A stretch of 38,952 nt of DNA from assembly GCA_028288085.1 (NCBI GenBank), contig JAQBOK010000047.1:1-38952 (forward strand). Direction: 5' to 3'. The notes under the pieces were generated by a model. The model searched no databases. It was not told the DNA's origin and saw nothing but the letters and a program-made list of their open reading frames with translations. The stretch comes from Mucilaginibacter sp. Its GTDB lineage: Bacteria > Bacteroidota > Bacteroidia > Sphingobacteriales > Sphingobacteriaceae. Made by a program: the position numbers and the translations under genes. This document shows, in pieces, positions 17,201 through 24,513 of the stretch (positions within the stretch are counted from its first letter, which is position 1; every line of letters starts with the position of its first letter).

Positions 17201-19374
17201 GCAGTTGGCGTGCCTGAAATTACGCCGGTAGCTGTATTAAATGACAAACCTGCCGGAAGCGCTGTGTTTATTGAATAGCTGGTTGGTGTACCACTTAATT
17301 TAGTAGGGCTTAATGATGTGATTGCACTACCTACCAGGTAAATATTAGTCGCTGGTGCATAAATAATTACCGGTGGAAGAGCATCAACTTCTAAATTCAC
17401 TGTGGTGCTTCCGTTGCCTCCAGTATTAGTGGCAGTAATTGTGTAAGTAGTTGCTCCTGATATTGATAAAGGCGTACCAGATATTACACCAGTTGAAGTA
17501 TTAAATGATAAACCGGCAGGCAACGCTGTACTTATTGAATAGCTTACCACCGCACCGCCGGTATTGGCTGGAGTTAATGCAGCTATACCAACAGTAAGTA
17601 CGTAAACATTGGTAGATGGTGTATAACTGATAACAGGTGGCAAAGGGTTTACAGTTAAAGTTACCGTAGTATTTGCGGTACCCCCTGCGTTTGTAGCTGT
17701 AATGGTGTATGTAGTTGCCGAAGATAGTACGGTTGGCGTACCAGAAATTACTCCCGTAGCGGTATTAAATGATAAACCGGCAGGCAACGCTGTACTTATT
17801 GAATAGCTTACCGCCGCCCCGCCTGAATTAGCAGGAGTTAAGGTAGTAATAGCCATATTAAGTATGTAAACATTTGTTGATGGCGTATAACTGATAATTG
17901 GCGCCGGAGGATTTACTGTTATGTTTATAGTAGTACTGGCAGTTACCCCACCGGCATAGGTCGCGGTAATGGTATAAGTATTTGCTGCAGATATTGCTGT
18001 TGGAGTTCCGGAAATATCGCCGGTTGAGGTGTTGATAGATAAACCTGCCGGAAGCGCAGGGCTCACCGCATATCCTGTAGGATTGCCTCCCACTTCTGTT
18101 GATGATAAGGTTGTAATTACCGCACCGGTATGGTAGGTAAATGGCGAACCTGTATAGCTGATAGACGGCGCTAATACTTGTACGTTTATGGTAGCAGTAG
18201 CTGTTACGCCACCGGCATAGGTAGCGGTAATAGTATAAGTTGTGGCTGACGATGTTGCTGTGGGAATTCCGGAAATATCACCAGTTGAGGGATTGATAGA
18301 TAAACCTGCCGGAAGTGCAGGACTTACTGCATAACCTGTAGGATTGCCTCCCACTTCTGTAGAAGATAATGTTGTAATTGCCGTACCAGAATAATAGGTA
18401 ATGAGCGATCCCGTATAACTAATAGTAGATGCTAAAACGTTTACATTTATCACAGTTGTGGCGGTTACGCCCAAGGGATAGTTTGCCGTTATGGTATAAT
18501 TTGTTGCTGCCGAGGTTACAGTAGCCGCTCCCGATATTACACCCGTTGTTGTACTGAAAGATAAACCTGCGGGAAGTGCTGTACCTATTGAATAACTGGT
18601 TGGGCTGCCGGCTACCGTAGGCGTTAACGGCGTTATTGTGCCACCTGTATAATAAGTAAAGGGCGAACCCGTATAGCTTATTGAAGCTACAGGCGCTGCA
18701 ACCACCAGGGCTAAACCAGCACTGGAATAAGGCCCTCCCCCTGCATTATTGTCTGTAATTTTTAGTGTAAAACCATGCGATCCTGCAGTCGTAGCATTTG
18801 TTGTTGTTACAGTTAATGTGATAATAGAGCCATTATTACCACTTGGTAAAAACGATGGTGTGGTTGTGGTGCTATTGGTAATAGTTTCTGTACCTGAAGT
18901 AAAATCCCATGTAACGCCCGTAGGTGTCCCACCAGCCCAGGTTAAAAGCAGGTTATCATTTGATGGGCCGGTCGTTCCTGACTCAGACAATGTGATCTTA
19001 TAAGTTATACTGGATGTAGCTACGCCAGCGGTGGCCGTTCCGGTTTGAGTACCATAAGTTACAGCAGTAACCCTTCTTTTGGCAGCAAAAGTGGCATTTA
19101 AGAATAAAAGATTAAAAGTGACAAATGCGATAGCAAACGCAACCCATTTTACAGGTAATTTTTTAAATGATTTTCTATCATGATTGTCGTTGCAGGAGGC
19201 TCTTATCTTACTTTGGGAGCAACTCCCGCTATTAATAGGTGATATTTCATTAACGCCATTTGAGCTGATACCCGCAAATAAAACAGACTTGTTTTTTAAC
19301 GAGAAAAAAAACCTCAAGCCAATTGATATTTTTAAAACAAGTGATGCAATAAAAAAGAGTAAACTTTTTTTCAT
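11242..19374 (-). CDS. Giant T9SS-secreted Ig-repeat protein with nested NHL propeller
   Basis: This 2710-residue protein is probably exported by Sec and then by the type IX system. Layout: an N-terminal hydrophobic stretch (residues 4-35); a second, more signal-like segment ending NATFAAKR near residue 99; one Ser/Thr-rich beta domain to about 228; fourteen putative-Ig (He_PIG type) repeats of about 88 residues (228-1715) with the hallmark ALPAGLSFN-TGVISGTPT; a six-repeat NHL beta-propeller (about 1413-1660) inserted within repeat 14; a beta-helix-like region opening with W-N-W (DWNTASNWLSGVVP, about 1722); an FN3-like module (NFTVERSIDGGKTFDVIG); and a type A sorting tail (LNLFPNPAK to the terminal KFVKL, last 80 residues). 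It is likely surface-attached or released and used for adhesion or binding. Start ATG overlaps the stop of the upstream gene (ATGA). No enzyme motif seen. Confidence 0.9.
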   Translation of the reverse strand: MKKSLLFFIASLVLKISIGLRFFFSLKNKSVLFAGISSNGVNEISPINSGSCSQSKIRASCNDNHDRKSFKKLPVKWVAFAIAFVTFNLLFLNATFAAKRRVTAVTYGTQTGTATAGVATSSITYKITLSESGTTGPSNDNLLLTWAGGTPTGVTWDFTSGTETITNSTTTTPSFLPSGNNGSIITLTVTTTNATTAGSHGFTLKITDNNAGGGPYSSAGLALVVAAPVASISYTGSPFTYYTGGTITPLTPTVAGSPTSYSIGTALPAGLSFSTTTGVISGAATVTSAATNYTITANYPLGVTATTVINVNVLASTISYTGSLITYYSGTAITTLSSTEVGGNPTGYAVSPALPAGLSINPSTGDISGIPTATSSATTYTITATYAGGVTATATINVQVLAPSISYTGSPFTYHTGAVITTLSSTEVGGNPTGYAVSPALPAGLSINTSTGDISGTPTAISAANTYTITATYAGGVTASTTINITVNPPAPIISYTPSTNVYILNMAITTLTPANSGGAAVSYSISTALPAGLSFNTATGVISGTPTVLSSATTYTITATNAGGTANTTVTLTVNPLPPVISYTPSTNVYVLTVGIAALTPANTGGAVVSYSISTALPAGLSFNTSTGVISGTPLSISGATTYTITATNTGGNGSTTVNLEVDALPPVIIYAPATNIYLVGSAITSLSPTKLSGTPTSYSINTALPAGLSFNTATGVISGTPTALSGVTTYTITASNAGGSGNTTVTLSCVNPPAPIISYTPSTNGYVINTAIATLTPVNTGGAAASYSISTALPVGLSFNTATGVISGTPTVLSAITTYTITATNTGGSGSTTVTLTVNPPAPVIAYSPSTNIYSISTTITSLTPANTGGAATSYSISTALPAGLIFNTSTGVISGTPTAVSTATVYTITATNVTGSGSTTVNLTVNPLPPVITYTPSTNVYTVNTAIVSLTPTNTGGAAASYSINTALPAGLSFNTATGVISGTPTALSGASTYTITAINVGGSGSTTVILTVNPAPPVISYTPSTNVYTVGTTITSLSPVNTGGSSISYIIGPSLPPGLSFSNTTGVISGTPLGVSSVITYTISADNSGGVGTTTVTLSCVNPTPPVISYTPSTNIYIVGAAITPLTPANTGGAASSYTISAALPAGLSFNTATGVISGTPTIVSSATTYTITATNVIGTGSTTVTLTVNPQAPAISYSPSTNIYTAGTAITPLTPTNTGGAAVSYSISTALPAGLSFNTSTGVISGTPTGVSGVITYTITATNPNGSGSTTVTLSVNNNAPVISYTPSTVTYTVGGTIASFAPVNTGGVAASYTINTTLPTGLSFNTTTGVISGTPTVVFPTTTFTIKGINASGNSSTSLIITVSPHAPIISYTPSTNNYPINASIPTLSPTNTGGAVTGYAYSATGTSLASASLSGPSLMTIDAAGNIYVANYNSGTISKYSPSHAYLGTFGSGISFNSPCGLVFDSAGNCYVMDTGSGAIYKLNSSGVYQSTIITGLGHPLGIDIDGSDNLYIATYNTGTGTNSVKKYSTLGTTLLTVSTTGMNYSDGVAVNVAGDIFVLNRTGNNVTEYSPAGAYMGVFGSGYNDPLAISIDPSGNVFVADSHNNQIKVYSSTGVLLNTLSGFTDVEGFVADASGNLYVSDYSNNTVKEFTALGGYHISAPLPPGLSFNTTTGQITGTPTTVFPATTYTISAYNITGSGTTTVTLSCYDSDDWIGVTSSDWNTASNWLSGVVPTNIDQAIIGVNRTFTNFPNIMAGSGTINVGSIAFGNKGGQPGGVIVNTGTTLNVLGAITYQSDANSGLGYSCTLSGFGTLNAGSISIIANTSLASSYTQTMASYVSNLNVSGNMSLTSSNSGAILFNSTFKLAGGTALLSGIVQTTNTATSTSTFAVVPATAATLQLANTTTLSGLSATGTNVITFSNSGTTVEYSGAAQTVYTSAAITGLPAGVSYQNISFSGTGIKTPLSGNLNIAGDFTNTLANDASNYADLSTPTVNFNGATQSLAGGAGNGVTFYNVTFSGTGTKTMSSGLFNVASSGVLTMLGNCSCNTLATGGFLTLISDATSSASIAAIPSGPVISGNVNVQRYVTGGAGYRSYRLASSPVYAYLVSPNNVYSVNYLQNSIYLTGNAGGGFDKTGNPTIYLYREDLAPSNVTFISGNFLGISTINNVPAHNYFLNGGGTTYNIPVGNGFLFFFRGNRAAAPLATETLTTYTTPVTVTMTATGVLNQGQVIVHDWYTPGSANLGYTGAGAGTNFAVRGFNLVGNPYASSIDWEQYNTTTNTSGIYANNVGNTIYELNPVTYNYDTYQKGGTYTNHGRRTIVSGQGFFVLATSSTSPQLIFNESAKSTNQNTGLNLLMSSGASMASLNNDNIDQHLRLQMAMDTINTDDIYIGFNSSDKSQFVVNEDAPYKPGNGKVSLASFSSDNVELAINRTPLPGIKQTIIPLFVKAHDAGIYKLNMTEVEAIPQLYEIWLMDNYKKDSLDMRQNATYAFNISTDTNSYGGKRFQLVIRQNPAMALHLLGFSAKKVSGGAQAIWTTENEQSYTNFTVERSIDGGKTFDVIGSVASSNLGTYSLLDKNPVIGQNYYRLKEEDINNTITYSKIVSVEYTNTNQSTILVSNNLNLFPNPAKSIIYLNITPDVNNPITYSIMVTNNLGLVIRQATSPQPTWQTSVSDLLPGTYIVKVLNSKDKTLVGSTKFVKL
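14225..18700 (-). repeat. Fourteen tandem putative-Ig repeats, about 264 bp each
   Basis: Units 1-3 begin ISYTGS and units 4-14 mostly begin ISYTPSTN, so there are two subclasses. Some neighbours are nearly identical over tens of bases (for example around 17515 and 17777, units 5 and 4), showing recent duplication or conversion. Units 6, 10 and 14 end in TTVTLSC, a cysteine every fourth unit. Unit 14 is interrupted by the NHL domain (about 14395-15135). Confidence 0.9.
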
Positions 19375-19751
19375 GATTGAAATTTTAAAAAGTCAAAAAA
19401 ATAATTGGCACAATTCCCCTCCGAGCTCTTATTGTTGCCACCGAAAGAGTTTGAATATGAATCGCCAATAGAGATGCAGGTTACATTATCTATAAATTGT
19501 CCATCTAATGTGATTGTATAGTTATCTAATTTAAGGCAGGGAGAATTTGAGGAACCTGAGCTATTGTTAGCTGCTGCATTCCGTGCTGTAGCGCTGCTAA
19601 AACTAATCTGGTTGGCTATAAATAAGTTTTGGGTAATATTAGTGATTGAAGAAGTTTCCCTCCTGTCATAAACATTTGCGGCAAAAGATCGGCCCACAAA
19701 AAAAAGGGTCGCAAAAGCTATTAAAACAACTTTAAACAAATGTGTTTTCAA
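19371..19751 (-). CDS. Small secreted protein coupled to the giant adhesin gene
   Basis: This 126-residue protein has a clear signal peptide (KVVLIAFATLFFVGRSFA, cut near residue 24-25). The mature part is Asn/Ser-rich with three cysteines (SPCLKL, NVTCIS, GNCANY) and predicted beta structure (DNYTITLDGQFIDNVTCISIG). No family is recognised. Its stop overlaps the start of the 2710-residue gene (ATGA), so the two are almost certainly co-transcribed and translationally coupled. A partner, chaperone or co-secreted subunit of the adhesin is plausible. The 254 bp upstream are very AT-rich and should hold the promoter, but I see no clean TAnnTTTG box. Confidence 0.7.
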   Translation of the reverse strand: MKTHLFKVVLIAFATLFFVGRSFAANVYDRRETSSITNITQNLFIANQISFSSATARNAAANNSSGSSNSPCLKLDNYTITLDGQFIDNVTCISIGDSYSNSFGGNNKSSEGNCANYFFDFLKFQS

Positions 19752-19944
19752 CCTAATTAAATATTAACTGTGATAATCAGGTCCCTTTTACGAACACAAT
19801 TAATAAGTTGTTTCATAAATAGTAATATATAATAATAATTAAACACACATTAACTATTGATTAATATATAATTAACGGTAAATAAAATGCATTATTTAAT
19901 ACTATAATAATAAAGCATAAAGTATATTATTTCCGAAAAACATC

Positions 19945-19980
19945 AAAAAAAATGCCGGACATATTTTTATATGTCCGGCA
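19945..19980 (-). terminator. Strong rho-independent terminator of the sigma/Rieske operon
   Basis: TGCCGGACATAT and ATATGTCCGGCA pair perfectly over 12 bp with a TTTT loop. On the minus strand eight T residues follow. It lies 25 bp after the stop of the Rieske gene, the last gene of the operon. Confidence 0.9.
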
Positions 19981-20005
19981 AAAACAAACTAGCCTATTTT
20001 AACAA

Positions 20006-20452
20006 TCAGGCTGAAACCGTTAAAGTGTTGTTAGTAATGGTTACATTATATTTTTGTAAGGGTAGAGCAGCAGGCCCTAATAGCACTTGACCATTTTTAC
20101 TAAACTCGCTGCCATGTAAAGGGCAAATGAATATGCCCTGTCCCGTATTATAATTAATTGCTGTGCCCTGGTGTGTACACGCTACCTGCACTGCGGTGAA
20201 AGCACTTTCTACATCGCCATTGGCTATTCTGACAATAATAACCCCTTGTACAACTTTTGAATCACCAATATTAATCAGTTCACTGGCTAAATCAACACTA
20301 AATAAATTGCCGCTTCCCTTTGCCGGTGCCGGAGTTCCGCCCACAGGCGTGGGGTTACCTCCTTTAGAACCACCGCATGATACCAGGCTACAACCTGTGC
20401 ATACAACTACAAGGCCAATGCCCAGTTTTGATAAGAACTCGTTCCTCTCCAT
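20006..20452 (-). CDS. Rieske [2Fe-2S] lipoprotein
   Basis: This 148-residue protein has both Rieske cluster motifs: C92-T-H94-QG and C110-P-L-H113-GS, which bind one [2Fe-2S] cluster through two Cys and two His. The N-terminus has a short hydrophobic stretch followed by cysteines (VVVCTGCSLVSCGG) that suits lipidation, then a Gly/Pro-rich linker, so the domain should be tethered to a membrane and face the periplasm. Small single-domain Rieske proteins of this type act in electron transfer, but no quinol oxidase or cytochrome b gene is beside it. It is the last gene of the sigma-factor operon, 14 bp after the DUF5777 gene. Confidence 0.85.
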   Translation of the reverse strand: MERNEFLSKLGIGLVVVCTGCSLVSCGGSKGGNPTPVGGTPAPAKGSGNLFSVDLASELINIGDSKVVQGVIIVRIANGDVESAFTAVQVACTHQGTAINYNTGQGIFICPLHGSEFSKNGQVLLGPAALPLQKYNVTITNNTLTVSA

Positions 20453-20466
20453 TGAAGTAAATATTA

Positions 20467-21408
20467 CTACTTATCCCCGCTCTTATGGTGATTAAAATCA
20501 AACATGCGTGAAATAGTAAAACCTAACCGGTACTGACCTCTTCCATAGCTTGCCTGCGATCCGCTTAAGGAGTTAATTTCAGAAACAGCCCTGGCATTAG
20601 TGATATTGATTGTAAATACGTGCCCGCCGGTTTGTTCTTCGATACCAAAACCTAATGGATCAGAAAATCCATTTGCGCTGTTTTGCCTATAACTGGAAAT
20701 CGGATGTTCATAATCAAGCAAAATGCTCATGCCCTTTGTTACTTTCAATCGACCTGCGGCCGACAAGGCAAAAAATTGCTGTTCGTTGCCTGGCAGATTT
20801 GGGATAGGGGTATTGTCGCGCACGAAAATGGGCGACACCTCTAATGAGAGCGCAGATGTAAATTTACGGGAAAAGATTGCCTGGGCGAGGTATGAAAGAC
20901 GATTTTCAAAAGTAATATACGAACCGTAAGGCCTTACCCCTGTTTCGCCGCGCAATGTGATGGCAATTGGTGAGCCGCCATTATTCATTTGATGAAGAAC
21001 AGCATATTTTAACCCTAATTCAATCAGTTGCCCAATGGTGCTTCTGCCCAGATCAATATTCAGATTATCAGAGAGCCCATATTCAAACCCGATATAAACA
21101 TCGTTTACGGCATCAAGGCCAAATGCCGTTTGAGGGCCTCCTACCTTGCCCGCCATATCGCCAAAACGGTGTATAACCAAAAAATTCAGGTTATTCTTCT
21201 TTACAGTTTCTGTAGTTTGCGATAAAATAAGCCGGGTTGCCTTAAAAACCGCTACTGTGGCTGGATGCTTATCATCTGTATTTAATGAATTCATCAACGA
21301 ATCTGCCGATGGCTGTTTTTCGGCACTTTTTTTTACTGTATCAGTTTGCTGCGCCTTTAAACCTGTAACCAGCCCCAGGAATGCTAAAAGGATAATTGAT
21401 CTTTTCAT
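20467..21408 (-). CDS. DUF5777 family beta-barrel protein
   Basis: This 313-residue protein has a signal peptide (KRSIILLAFLGLVTGLKAQ), a short polar linker, and then a barrel with the pattern I associate with DUF5777: ATRLILSQTTETVKKNNLNFLVIHRFGD near residues 57-85, repeated amphipathic strands, and FTISRMFDFN near the end. It should sit in the outer membrane; its ligand is unknown. It lies 11 bp after YceI and 14 bp before the Rieske gene, so it shares their transcript. In other Bacteroidota this family is, to my knowledge, often found beside YceI and redox genes, which suggests a common envelope process. Confidence 0.8.
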   Translation of the reverse strand: MKRSIILLAFLGLVTGLKAQQTDTVKKSAEKQPSADSLMNSLNTDDKHPATVAVFKATRLILSQTTETVKKNNLNFLVIHRFGDMAGKVGGPQTAFGLDAVNDVYIGFEYGLSDNLNIDLGRSTIGQLIELGLKYAVLHQMNNGGSPIAITLRGETGVRPYGSYITFENRLSYLAQAIFSRKFTSALSLEVSPIFVRDNTPIPNLPGNEQQFFALSAAGRLKVTKGMSILLDYEHPISSYRQNSANGFSDPLGFGIEEQTGGHVFTINITNARAVSEINSLSGSQASYGRGQYRLGFTISRMFDFNHHKSGDK

Positions 21409-21419
21409 GGATTAAGTAT

Positions 21420-21980
21420 TTATTTTGATGAACTGTTGCTTTTGTATGGTGCATAGGTAGCCGCTACCCGTATACGTATACTCTCGGCTATGTTATGAAA
21501 TACTATCTTCGGTATTTCTATATGATGGTCGGCACATTTTACCATAAACTCTGATGTAATGGTTGGTACACCATTATTTACTTTAATGCTGCCATTAATA
21601 GTACGCGTTTGCTTAACACCATGCACTTCAAAATCCCCTGTAGCCGTTACAGGATAGGTGCCATCTTTTGTAAGGTCGGGATGTTCCTGTATTTTGCCTT
21701 TAAATGTAGCCTTGGGGTATTTATCGCTTTCCATATACTCCTCATTAAAATGTTCTTCCATTAATGATTTTTCGAAATGGAAAGCACGCATAGATACACT
21801 AAAATCAAGTTCGCCGGTTGAGGGGGTATAAACCGATACCCCGGTATTTGCGGTGGCTTCAATGTCTTCTATCGGAGCGCTTGAATAAAGGCTGATCCTG
21901 GCGTTTTTACAGGTAAAGACATCCTGTCCCGCCTGGTTGATGGTCATCCAGGCAAGTAAAATAATGCAGATATATTTCAT
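21420..21980 (-). CDS. YceI family periplasmic protein
   Basis: This 186-residue protein has a signal peptide (MKYICIILLAWMTINQAGQ) and a YceI-type lipocalin-like barrel. Visible family features are STGELDFSVSMRAFHFEKSLMEEHFNEEYMESDKYPKA (the F..Y.E..K.P.A motif), ATGDFEVHGVKQTRTI and a late VKCADHHIEIPKIVF. YceI proteins bind isoprenoid-type lipids such as polyprenyl chains or quinones. Next to a Rieske protein this hints at quinone-related redox chemistry in the envelope, as inference. Its ATG starts one base after the upstream stop, so it is tightly coupled. Confidence 0.85.
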   Translation of the reverse strand: MKYICIILLAWMTINQAGQDVFTCKNARISLYSSAPIEDIEATANTGVSVYTPSTGELDFSVSMRAFHFEKSLMEEHFNEEYMESDKYPKATFKGKIQEHPDLTKDGTYPVTATGDFEVHGVKQTRTINGSIKVNNGVPTITSEFMVKCADHHIEIPKIVFHNIAESIRIRVAATYAPYKSNSSSK

Positions 21981-21981
21981 G

Positions 21982-23301
21982 TTACTTCGGTTTTAATGAT
22001 GTATTTAAGTTCCAGTTAAGGCCCACTGCAACGCCGCTTGTTTGCAATCTCACCTGGCTGGCCCCTACATCAGATAATGGCAGTTTTAAATATGGTTGAA
22101 AAGTAATACCTACTTTTGAGTTGACCTGATGCTCATAAGTAGCATTTAAATTAAGAATGCTTAAAATATTCCGGTTTTTATTGACAACTGTAAAATTAGT
22201 GGGACCGTTAGAATAAGTATCTGCATAATTAAATTTGTAATCCTCGCGCAACATAAAATAGGACGATAACCCCGTACCCACACTGATCTTATTACGCTGT
22301 TTGCTGTATACCTGGTAATTTACATTAAGGGGTATATCCAGCATGCGGCAATTTGCGTTAACACTTGATGGTTGCGTTTTAAACTGGTACGCCGTATGAT
22401 AATTATCAAAATTGGTTAAGTATGGATTGATAGAATATGCAGCACCAGTACTTACAGACCATTTTTTTGAAAATCCAACAGAAAACAGCAGCCCAAAATT
22501 ACCCCCAACCTTGCTCTGTTGAAAAGAGGAATTAACCCCATTTAGATTGGGAGAAGCAAGCACACTAAGCGCAAACTGCGGGCGGTTTACTAAATGCTGT
22601 TTAATGGCGGCCTTCACAAGTTTTTTAGGTTCATTACTTGCCATGCCTTTATCCTGCTGCTTATTAACCGAAGTATCAACTGTAGCTAAATTATTAGTTG
22701 AAGCGGTATTTAAAGCCATATTTTGTTCATTGGCCTGGCTTTGATTTTGCACAGCAGCTTTCTCCACAGTTTTGTTTGCTGCTAAAGCTACACCAGGTTG
22801 CTGCTTATTATCTATATCTTTTGGAATAATACCGCCGGTATCGCGGTGGCCCCCACCCGCAGATAAGGGAAAGAACGATTTGCTTTTTTGCCCATGCCAG
22901 GGGTTGCCCGGGTTTTTAGCGTAATTGGCAGGAGTTAGTATTTTTTGCTTGCTATCTGCCGCTTGTCGGGTGGTGCCGCCGCTTGTACCGGTATTCGTAT
23001 TTGCTTTTATATTTTGATGGCTGCTATCTGGATTGGAGAGATGGGCGGCTGTCATTTGGCTTTGTTTTGGGTTCTTAACTACTTCGGGTCTAAAAAGCAA
23101 CCAACCTAAAAATATAAGCAGCAATGCTGCTGCACTTCCTATTACCGGCAACCAATAAATTATACCTGCACGTTTTTTACGTTTATCGAGCATTTGCTCC
23201 ATAGCATCCCAGTCCGCATCTCTAAATGCGGCATCATTGACCGGGTCTTCGAGTCCTTTTCTGAATAAATTGTCTAAATCTTCGTCCTTCTCCTTTTTCA
23301 T
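21982..23301 (-). CDS. Anti-sigma-like N-terminus fused to an outer-membrane-barrel-like C-terminus
   Basis: This 439-residue protein begins with a charged cytosolic stretch (DEDLDNLFRKGLEDPVNDAAFRDADWDAMEQMLD, residues 5-38), typical of proteins encoded after Bacteroidota ECF sigma genes. One transmembrane helix follows (IIYWLPVIGSAAALLLIFLGWLLF, about 48-71), then a long Gln/Asn/Lys-rich linker and, from about residue 240, alternating beta strands resembling porin-family barrels (FALSVLASPNLNGV; SVSTGAAYSINPYL; VGLNWNLNT). It probably restrains the sigma factor and relays an envelope signal. It starts 99 bp after the sigma gene stop, with a REP-like hairpin between. Whether the C-terminal part really enters the outer membrane while the N-terminus is in the inner membrane is unclear. 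Confidence 0.65.
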   Translation of the reverse strand: MKKEKDEDLDNLFRKGLEDPVNDAAFRDADWDAMEQMLDKRKKRAGIIYWLPVIGSAAALLLIFLGWLLFRPEVVKNPKQSQMTAAHLSNPDSSHQNIKANTNTGTSGGTTRQAADSKQKILTPANYAKNPGNPWHGQKSKSFFPLSAGGGHRDTGGIIPKDIDNKQQPGVALAANKTVEKAAVQNQSQANEQNMALNTASTNNLATVDTSVNKQQDKGMASNEPKKLVKAAIKQHLVNRPQFALSVLASPNLNGVNSSFQQSKVGGNFGLLFSVGFSKKWSVSTGAAYSINPYLTNFDNYHTAYQFKTQPSSVNANCRMLDIPLNVNYQVYSKQRNKISVGTGLSSYFMLREDYKFNYADTYSNGPTNFTVVNKNRNILSILNLNATYEHQVNSKVGITFQPYLKLPLSDVGASQVRLQTSGVAVGLNWNLNTSLKPK

Positions 23302-23332
23302 TAAAGTATTTTTTCTTCAGTGGCAATGAACA

Positions 23333-23348
23333 TGCCTGCCCGCAGGCA
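23333..23348. repeat. REP-like hairpin between sigma and anti-sigma genes
   Basis: TGCCTGC-CC-GCAGGCA is a perfect 7-bp palindrome. Its core resembles the CCTGCCT/AGGCAGG stem at 25343-25361. It may stabilise or attenuate the transcript between the two genes. Confidence 0.5.
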
Positions 23349-23400
23349 CGGCAATCACGAGTTTATTGATCCTGTATTAGAGCAATAGCACATTATGATT

Positions 23401-24042
23401 TCATCCCCTAATATTTTTATTAAAAAACATGCCTTGCATATCTATCTTATTGATAGCTACAATTGGCGAATAGCCCATTCCTCCGTTATAATTGGTGTTT
23501 TTGCCCGATGAATCGGCCTCAGTTATCATTTGTTTTAGTTTTTGCCTGGCCTTATGCAAATTTGATTTTGATGTGCCCGACGATATATGCAACATTTCGC
23601 CAATCTCTTCATGCGAATAACCCTCAATTGCAAACAGGTTAAATACAGTCCGGTAAGCATTCGGAAGTTTCTGTATCATCGCCAAAAGATCATCATAATT
23701 GAGTTTTTTATCTGCCATGTCGCCGTCGCTTAAGTGTTCAGCTTTGTCCAGATCCTCGGTGTAGGCCATTTTCAGATTAGCACGGTAATAATCAATGGAA
23801 ACATTCATCATTATTTTTCCGAGCCAGGCTTTAAATGGCCTTGATGTATCATAAGTTTCGATACGGGTAAAAACCTTAAAAAAACCCTGGTTTAATACCT
23901 CGGCGGCCTCTTCACGATTATTTGCGTAGCGCAGGCAAATACCCATAGAAAATCCATAAAACGCTTTATACAGCATTTTTTGACTTCCTCTTTCCTGCTT
24001 AATACAGCCCCCGATCAGTTGATGTAACTCGTCTTCGCCCAT
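23401..24042 (-). CDS. ECF-type RNA polymerase sigma factor
   Basis: This 213-residue protein has sigma region 2 (FSMGICLRYANNREEAAEVLNQGFFKVFTRIETYD, then FKAWLGKIMMNVSIDYYR, about residues 30-82) and region 4 with a helix-turn-helix (LPNAYRTVFNLFAIEGYSHEEIGEMLHISSGTSKSNLHKARQKL, about 118-165). Region 3 is absent, as in all ECF sigmas. It starts at the ATG at 24042 and heads a five-gene minus-strand operon (anti-sigma/barrel, YceI, DUF5777, Rieske). ECF factors usually control their own operon, so an envelope or redox signal is likely, but no matching promoter could be identified upstream. Confidence 0.9.
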   Translation of the reverse strand: MGEDELHQLIGGCIKQERGSQKMLYKAFYGFSMGICLRYANNREEAAEVLNQGFFKVFTRIETYDTSRPFKAWLGKIMMNVSIDYYRANLKMAYTEDLDKAEHLSDGDMADKKLNYDDLLAMIQKLPNAYRTVFNLFAIEGYSHEEIGEMLHISSGTSKSNLHKARQKLKQMITEADSSGKNTNYNGGMGYSPIVAINKIDMQGMFFNKNIRG

Positions 24043-24513
24043 TCGGTAATAACCTGTTAGCTTAATAAATTAACCTTATCTTCCAGTATCACGATATTAT
24101 CATGACAAAGGTTGCCTTATAGTAAAAATAAATAATAGTCCTAATTCAATGTACTGATATTCAATTTCTTAATTTCACAACCAACACAAATGGCCTCGGT
24201 TTAAAATCAGAATAATATACAAATAAAATTGCAGCAATATTTCTAAAACTCATTGATCAGATAAAAGCGTTAAAGCAGATTGCAATTCGCCGGGTCAACC
24301 CATTCCAAGCCACTCACACTTTCGCAAAAAGGAGCCTGCTTTGCATACAATAGAGAAGGCGGGTAAGCCAGCCGATTTCGGGTTGAACCGGCCATGAAAC
24401 TTTCTATTATAATGTTTCTTGTTCCCCTTTATTTTCGCACAAGTTTAAAATATTTACATCGGCAGGCAACCTTTGCGGCATGGCAGCCGTGATACTTTAA
24501 AAGGCAAAATTAA
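24043..24513. other. Divergent intergenic region between the sigma operon and the glycan locus
   Basis: These 471 bp contain no credible ORF or RNA gene. The stretch must hold the promoters of both the sigma factor and the first glycosyltransferase. TATTTTCG at 24430-24437 is a near match to a -7 box on the plus strand, but no -33 partner is at the right distance. Confidence 0.5.

Noticed and set aside
12209-19003. Several 60-95 codon ORFs inside the giant gene
   Set aside because: All are antisense or frame-shifted readings of the Ig-repeat sequence.
19371-19374. Programmed frameshift fusing the small secreted protein to the giant protein
   Set aside because: The ATGA overlap is a standard coupled stop/start, no slippery sequence is seen, and each protein has its own hydrophobic N-terminus.
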